From NCBI RefSeq assembly GCF_964019385.1, contig NC_088649.1, positions 16,092,347 to 16,156,346 on the forward strand: 64,000 bases of DNA, given 5' to 3'. Made by a program: the position numbers and the translations under genes. The first letter of the stretch is position 1, and each line of letters opens with the position of its first letter. The notes under the pieces were generated by a model, which saw only the letters and a program-made list of their open reading frames with translations, searched no databases and was not told where the DNA came from. This document shows, one piece after another, positions 60,001 through 64,000 of this stretch. This stretch comes from Sycon ciliatum. Its lineage: Eukaryota > Porifera > Calcarea > Leucosolenida > Sycettidae.

Positions 60001-62498
60001 AGTAACCATCGTGTTGTGCTGACTTCCGTGGGTGGCACCTTGCGAACGTAGCCCTTCTTCACGTATGACTCAATTACGTTGCTGTATGCTTCGCCGACTG
60101 CTGTGTCCTTCTTCAACCGGTGCTCTGTATTTCTGAGCCGTTTCTCCGCCATGATGGCGTTGTCTGGTAGCTCGGCTCGGTTGCCTTTCCACGGTAACGG
60201 AACCGTGTACTTGTCGTCCGACTTGGTGAGCCCAGCGCTGACGATGTCCTGTGCTGCCTTCTCGTCAGCAGTGCGTTGCGACTCAGCTACCATTGCTGCT
60301 GGTACCTCCTCGACTTCCCAGAACCGTTTCATTTGAGTGCCCAGATCATCTACCTGGCGTGTCAACAGGGTGCGTGGGAGGGTCTCACTGTCCGTTGACC
60401 CAACACAGGTCCATCCGAGTGTTGTCAGGCGGGCAATGGGCTCGCCACGTTGGCCGGCGATGTCTTTGACGGACTTGTGAAGCTCGGCGTAGTCCAGGCC
60501 AATCAGGAGATCAATGGTAGGTTTGCGGCCAAGCGGTGGAAATTCGAGATTAGCTAAATGCTGCCACGCTCGCTTCTTGTTCCGCCAATTGACGGCTCTG
60601 GCATCTCCCACTACATCAGTTATCGTGTCAGCTTCCATCTTGAGCTTCACTGTAGTGTCGGTGCTCTCAAGCTCAAACTGGACTGGCATGCTGGTGAACG
60701 TCTCTACGGTGCCGCTCAGGACGGCTACCCGAACTTCTCGCCGTTTACCCTGCAAGCCGAGCTCTTTAGCCAATACCTCATTGACGTAGGTCTTCGTGCT
60801 CCCGTCGTCGAGCAGAGCGTTGATTTCGACGGACTTGCCGTTAGCTCGCACAATCACGGGTACAGTACGTAGCGAGACAGACTCTTTATGCCGTCTAGTC
60901 TGAAGTGTCGCGGCTGCTAGATGACTTCGTTCATCTGGTTTCTCAGACGGCTTCTCCTTGTCGCATCCACCAGGTGTTGTTGTTGGTTTGTGCAGGAGGT
61001 AGTTGTGTGTGTCCTTGCAACCGTTCACATTACATGTTCGGCTCCTGGTGCAATCGTTCCCACGGTGGCCTGTGCCGAGGCAACGATAGCAAAGGTTGAG
61101 ACGTTTAGCATGTACCCAACGCTTGGATGGCTCAGCGGTCTTGAACTGTTGGCAGTTCCAAATTGCATGGCTCTCTTCGCAAAGAGCGCATGTAGATGTT
61201 GATTTGGCCTTCTTGTCGGTTGCCAGATGGGTCCGTCGTGTGCCAGCTTGCGCGTTGCTGCTATTTCTGCTTCTGGTGCTGCTACTGCTGTTGCTGCTAT
61301 TTCTGCTTCCGGTGCTGCTACTGCTGTTGCTGCCACTGCCGCTGACGCCGTCCACTGTCTCTGTCGCTGTAGCGATGATGGCTGCCTCTCGGTTCACCCA
61401 CTCTTGTAGTGTTCTCACGGATTCGTGCTTGGAGTTTTCCAGCACCCAACGGTGATACTGTGTGAGAATTGGTGTGGCCAATTTCTGCTGCAGCCTTGTG
61501 TACATTGTGCCAATGCCGAGCTCGGACTGCAAACCGGCGTCCGTCATTTGTACGATGGCGACTTCTAGGAGGTCAGCAAACCTTTCCAGATCTGCTGCCT
61601 TTGCGGTTCGTATCTGGTTGAACTCCTCTAGTTCTTCCACGTGTACAGCGATTTGTCTTCGTTGTCCACCGTAGCGTTGTTCGAGCCGGCGTAGTGCAGC
61701 GTCGTACGAAGACGGTGAGAATCCAAGACTCTCAACAACTTTCAGTGCCTCATCATTCAAATACTGCCGCAACTGCAGTAACTTCATCTCTTTCGAGAGC
61801 GGCTGTTTGTCGACACATACTACGAACGCTGCTTTCCATCGGTCGTACTCGCGCTTATTGCCGCTGAATGTTGGGATTGACACCTTCTTCAGATTCTTAG
61901 TGATATCTGATGATGGCTGTTGGACATGCACCTGTGAACTATACCCTGATTGTGGTGGTGGATATAGCGGCGGGAGAGATGCCTGAGTGTACGGCAACGT
62001 GGGCGCTGAATACGGACTAGGATACAATGTAGGTAAGGCTTGTGGTGTGGACTGTTGCTGAGTATACTGCGGTGTGTATGACTGTGTGTACTGTGGCGTA
62101 TACGGCTGTGACGGCTGTGGTGTATACGACTGTGCCGAATACTGGTATTGCGGCGCCGAATTAGAATACTGTTGCTGTGCTGGCTGCTGTACTGACAACG
62201 GTGCGTACTGCGGCTGAGTCGCTTGTACGGTAGACTGCTGCTGTGGCGGAATACACTGCTGCTGCATGACCTGTGATGCATACTGTGGCTGTGGTATCTG
62301 CAATGAATGCTGCTGCGATTGAGACGTCGGCAAATACAATTGCTGCTGTGTCGACGGCTGAAACATACTATTAGGTGCGGAAGATTGCAGAGTTATAGGT
62401 TGAGTGGCAGTCTGGCCTACTCTGGTCTTGGCTGTTGGAGGCAAGCTCATCCCAGACACTGGCAGAGTGGTATGCACAGTTGCACTTGTAGTAGGCAC
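57018..62498 (-). CDS. BEL/Pao gag-pol polyprotein
   Basis: An open frame of 1826 codons. Residues 1-200 are Q/P/Y-rich; about 200-380 the gag-like region (KVSIPTFSGNKREYDRWKAAF); about 437-500 zinc knuckles (CALCEESHAIWNC, LCYRCLGTGHRGNDC); about 560 the protease active site INALLDDGSTKTYV; about 840-1000 RT with VFDAAARCQGDSLNEHL and catalytic YMDD near 971; about 1075 the BEL-typical ISQLFDPLGLIAPVVVQGK; about 1142-1270 RNase H (HVFADASSLAYGAAVY, WTDSM); about 1450-1500 the HHCC integrase finger; about 1534, 1598 and 1648 the D-D-E of the integrase core (VDFAG, LSDNGTN, GAHEAM); then the BEL C-terminal domain. All catalytic motifs look intact. The N-terminal gag part lies in another frame upstream, separated by a 25-bp duplication. 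Confidence 0.95.
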   Translation of the reverse strand: MPTTSATVHTTLPVSGMSLPPTAKTRVGQTATQPITLQSSAPNSMFQPSTQQQLYLPTSQSQQHSLQIPQPQYASQVMQQQCIPPQQQSTVQATQPQYAPLSVQQPAQQQYSNSAPQYQYSAQSYTPQPSQPYTPQYTQSYTPQYTQQQSTPQALPTLYPSPYSAPTLPYTQASLPPLYPPPQSGYSSQVHVQQPSSDITKNLKKVSIPTFSGNKREYDRWKAAFVVCVDKQPLSKEMKLLQLRQYLNDEALKVVESLGFSPSSYDAALRRLEQRYGGQRRQIAVHVEELEEFNQIRTAKAADLERFADLLEVAIVQMTDAGLQSELGIGTMYTRLQQKLATPILTQYHRWVLENSKHESVRTLQEWVNREAAIIATATETVDGVSGSGSNSSSSTGSRNSSNSSSSTRSRNSSNAQAGTRRTHLATDKKAKSTSTCALCEESHAIWNCQQFKTAEPSKRWVHAKRLNLCYRCLGTGHRGNDCTRSRTCNVNGCKDTHNYLLHKPTTTPGGCDKEKPSEKPDERSHLAAATLQTRRHKESVSLRTVPVIVRANGKSVEINALLDDGSTKTYVNEVLAKELGLQGKRREVRVAVLSGTVETFTSMPVQFELESTDTTVKLKMEADTITDVVGDARAVNWRNKKRAWQHLANLEFPPLGRKPTIDLLIGLDYAELHKSVKDIAGQRGEPIARLTTLGWTCVGSTDSETLPRTLLTRQVDDLGTQMKRFWEVEEVPAAMVAESQRTADEKAAQDIVSAGLTKSDDKYTVPLPWKGNRAELPDNAIMAEKRLRNTEHRLKKDTAVGEAYSNVIESYVKKGYVRKVPPTEVSTTRWLLPHFPVLRPDKSTTKLRIVFDAAARCQGDSLNEHLHAGPKLQRSLFDVLLRFRQHPVAIVCDISEMYLQVKVAPADRPCLRFLWRNLDTSKPPDTYEFERVVFGLCVSPFLAQFVAQEHARRHREESPRAAESILDSTYMDDTLDSVETVADGKKLYHDLSAMWAGAGMSARKWLSNAPEVLEAIPAELRAAEINLESGELPAVKALGILWKAAEDVFSFRPATSSETISTKRQFLQRISQLFDPLGLIAPVVVQGKIIMQDIWTSGTNWDEELNPLLKASATRWFQQLQQLVSIRVPRCLSLTNSQQQLHVFADASSLAYGAAVYMRSQDSSDVVARFVAAKSRVAPLQAISIPRLELMAAVTAAELGSAVASATQLQLQNAVFWTDSMDVFHWVRQPSRQYKPFIAHRIGYIQTLTRPGQWRYVPAALNPADLVSRGATVTNLAESSLWWEGPAFLLQPSTEWPQPAATTTASPTAAAEVRKTAALPSTFASVTTSNTDTMWRLTPERYSDFQRLVRITGLVLRFISNVSSNQRATGELTVSELQDAERLLFKGAQADAFGQELQALANGKALPASSVLSKLSPRVDEDGLLRCDGRTKYAEWLPYDVRYPVILPRHHHITKLVVKHHHELQQHGGTNQTLSSVCERFWIVAAREVIREWEHECARCIRTRAKPAEQVMAPLPKSRLEPPLRAFAKTAVDFAGPYITIQGRGRARQKRYLCLFTCLLSRAVHLELAYGLDTDSFLRAFSRFAHRRGLPVQVLSDNGTNFIGANRELRELVDALDKDAIQRSAANRKMDWSFNPPLAPHFGGAHEAMIKSAKRATAKILGNADITDEELMTAFTGAEALLNSRPLTFQSANPADVSPLTPNHFLTGQAGGQYAPESVDTQPFHPRNRWRRIQELLQHFWQRWLTEWVPALNQRRKWLAERKDVSCDDVVLVIQPDSPRGQWPLGRVTQTFPGADGKVRVVEVQVAGKRMTRPITKVCPLEFVD

Positions 62499-62510
62499 TG
62501 CTGGTGCATG

Positions 62511-62560
62511 CCTGCTGCGAGTGCTAGTCTTGGTGCCTGCTGCGAGTGCTAGTCTTGGTG
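62511..62560. repeat. 25-bp tandem duplication causing the gag/pol frame break
   Basis: CCTGCTGCGAGTGCTAGTCT plus TGGTG occurs twice in succession. Because 25 is one more than a multiple of three, the extra copy accounts exactly for the frame offset between the frames ending at 62524 and starting at 62498. Confidence 0.9.
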
Positions 62561-63492
62561 CCAGTGGCAGCGCTGACTGTCACAGTGTTTCCCATACCTA
62601 TCACTGGCCTGGCCTGCAGGTAACCTGGTGGTGGTGCACTGGATGCTGCCAAGTAGTTGGTACTGAAACTGGCACCTGTACTTGTGAAACTAATGCTTGT
62701 CACACTGGCCTGTGCTGGTGACAGGTTGTTTGTGGTTGCAGGTGACAACCCTGCAGTGGTGCTGGTACATGTACTACAACTACATGTAGTACTGTTACTA
62801 GTGTTAGTGGCAGAAGTACTAGCAGATCTAATGCTAGTGCTGGACTGAAGCGCTCTGTCTCCGAGACTGAGGCCCCCTACGTCTGCTCTAACTTTTACTT
62901 CACTGGCACCGGCCTGAGCCCCAGCTTCTCTGATCGCCGTGTGCTCCACAGTACTACTACTATCTGTCTGCAGCGCTAGCGACTCCACTCCGTACTCAAA
63001 TTCCCGTGCTCCAGCATGTTCATCGCGTTCATCAGCGCTGTTCTCATCGACAAGAGCAGTGTGCCTATCCAGGTAAGCTCGCAGTTTGTAGATTTGAGTT
63101 TTTCTGGACGGACTTCCAAAACGTGTACTGGGCGTGACAAAACTGCTGTATTGCCGACAGAAGTCCGCACTTCGTTCCATCGCGGACGTATACTTCTCTT
63201 CTGTTTGCTCCGCATCCTCAGATAACTTGCGTAATTCTCCCAGACAGTCTGGGGTCTGCTGAACGTAACTCGCCAGGGTCCTGGTGACTCCTGCAAGTTC
63301 GTCCATGGCTCCTTGCAGCAAGGAAACTGCTTTCAGTACCGTTGCCTTGTCCGGCACAGGTCGCGTGTCGACATCTACCAAGACCAACAGCCCACGCCTC
63401 GCATTCGTAAGCTGCGTCTTCGCTGCCGACTTCCGCAGCTTCAGGAGCTCGATCTCACGCTCCAAATCCTGGCATTCCTCCGAGGATGCCAT
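62524..63492 (-). CDS. BEL gag N-terminal part
   Basis: An open frame of 322 codons starting MASSEECQDLEREIELLKL, with a charged helical or coiled-coil start, then SYVQQTPDCLGELRKLSED, then a Ser/Thr-rich linker. The start ATG lies 29 bp downstream of the primer site, as expected for the first ORF. It ends early because of the 25-bp duplication; otherwise it would run on into the zinc-knuckle and pol frame. It would form the structural capsid precursor of the element. Confidence 0.85.
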   Translation of the reverse strand: MASSEECQDLEREIELLKLRKSAAKTQLTNARRGLLVLVDVDTRPVPDKATVLKAVSLLQGAMDELAGVTRTLASYVQQTPDCLGELRKLSEDAEQTEEKYTSAMERSADFCRQYSSFVTPSTRFGSPSRKTQIYKLRAYLDRHTALVDENSADERDEHAGAREFEYGVESLALQTDSSSTVEHTAIREAGAQAGASEVKVRADVGGLSLGDRALQSSTSIRSASTSATNTSNSTTCSCSTCTSTTAGLSPATTNNLSPAQASVTSISFTSTGASFSTNYLAASSAPPPGYLQARPVIGMGNTVTVSAATGTKTSTRSRHQD

Positions 63493-63520
63493 TCTCAGGC
63501 GAGGATCCTAACCTAACGAC

Positions 63521-63539
63521 AAACCATCCTCTGCTACCA
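63521..63539 (-). promoter_or_regulatory. Primer-binding site for initiator tRNA-Met
   Basis: On the minus strand TGGTAGCAGAGGATGGTTT is complementary to the 3' end of eukaryotic initiator tRNA-Met including CCA, three bases from the 5' LTR. Confidence 0.85.
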
Positions 63540-63542
63540 AAA

Positions 63543-64000
63543 TGTTACGGAGGTTTATCGTCCCGTAACGGACTAAAGATCGGTTGGCTAGCACGAAACA
63601 AGGAAGACTCGAAACTCAACGAACGTCGCCATTCTTCTCTCCAAAATCTGTTCAAGCTCACAACGAGCTCCGTCGAAAACTTGATCGACAGCAAAAATAA
63701 AAGAGCGTACGTGTCCGTACGCGTGCAGAGTGCAATATTGCAATGTGCAATGCAGTGCAATGCCCAAAAACAGAAACCCGTGACGAATGCATGCGGCAAA
63801 TACGGCGTCGCGTCCGGAATCGCGGTACGCGACGACGCGTTTGCGGAAATCAAGATATGAAAACGCTGCGTCAGTGCAGAAGCAAGAAAACAAGAGAAAC
63901 GAAAATTCAAGTGTGAATTGTAAAGAAAAGAGAACAAAGGACTTGAAATACTTCCTGTGCAGAGAATCTGTGCTGGTGAAATATGTCTATCAATCTGCCA
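63543..64000 (-). repeat. BEL 5' LTR (partial, cut by window end)
   Basis: 458 bp matching 56115-56572 with two differences (T/A near 56162, T/C near 56287). The rest is outside the window. Confidence 0.92.

Larger units (their letters stand above)
56115..64000 (-). mobile_element. BEL/Pao LTR retrotransposon, young, 5' LTR cut by window edge
   Basis: Order on the minus strand: 5' LTR (63543 to beyond 64000), three-base spacer, initiator-Met tRNA primer site, gag, protease, RT, RNase H, integrase, polypurine tract, 3' LTR. The overlapping 458 bp of the two LTRs differ at only two positions, which indicates a recent insertion. The left flank of the 3' LTR is TACGG; the matching duplication would lie outside the window. 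Confidence 0.95.

Noticed and set aside
61096..61455. Plus-strand leucine-rich open frame
   Set aside because: Shadow of the serine-rich linker of the BEL polyprotein on the other strand.

Overview
The window is animal nuclear DNA, most likely from an invertebrate. Spliceosomal introns with GT/AG borders, a multi-exon EGF/C-type-lectin-like gene, and dense metazoan retroelements (Penelope-like, BEL/Pao, Ty3/gypsy-like, non-LTR) all point that way. I cannot name the phylum from sequence alone. Almost everything else is transposon or repeat, at several ages: an almost undamaged BEL/Pao element and an open LINE sit next to heavily mutated relics.

Layout. 0.7-21.9 kb: a minus-strand host gene with at least six recognisable exons, all phase 1-1 (CTLD-like 688-1080; EGF-like 2798-2884, 3255-3335, 7933-8052 and 9847-9933; Cys-rich 21746-21844). 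Its introns hold a decayed Ty3/gypsy-like element (3.7-7.2 kb), an LTR with a tRNA-Lys primer site (8.5-9.1 kb), a Tigger-like DNA element (10.1-11.0 kb), a BEL/Pao relic (11.2-12.9 kb), an intact two-exon SANT/Myb-like gene on the plus strand (13.3-14.4 kb) and a LINE with one uninterrupted 1213-codon ORF (14.8-18.4 kb) ending in a 410-bp pure TG tract. 20-34 kb: fragments of CR1/Jockey-like LINEs, several MITEs (Harbinger-, hAT- and TA-type), a palindromic minisatellite and dispersed repeats. 34-50 kb: a Penelope-like element (PLE) district with at least three families, a 4-unit tandem array of tRNA-like genes, and a 1.4-kb near-perfect palindrome made from two head-to-head PLE 3' ends. 50-56 kb: a LINE 3' end, diffuse repeats, a hAT-type MITE. 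56.1-64.0 kb: a BEL/Pao retrotransposon on the minus strand with both LTRs in view (the 5' one cut by the window edge), an initiator-Met tRNA primer site and a gag-pol frame broken only by a 25-bp tandem duplication.

Most unusual signals: (1) the PLE family at 36.7-44.3 kb, whose protein continues past its GIY-YIG domain into an AT-hook, an acidic stretch and a conserved C-terminal tail, and whose copies carry inverted pieces of their own 3' ends; (2) the tRNA-like tandem array in which the invariant B-box C alternates with G, with a PLE junction inside a related tRNA body; (3) an LTR abutting about 57 nt of tRNA-Lys sequence including CCA, far longer than a normal primer site. No CRISPR array or operon-type system is present, and I found no convincing evidence of a wholly new defence or metabolic system.
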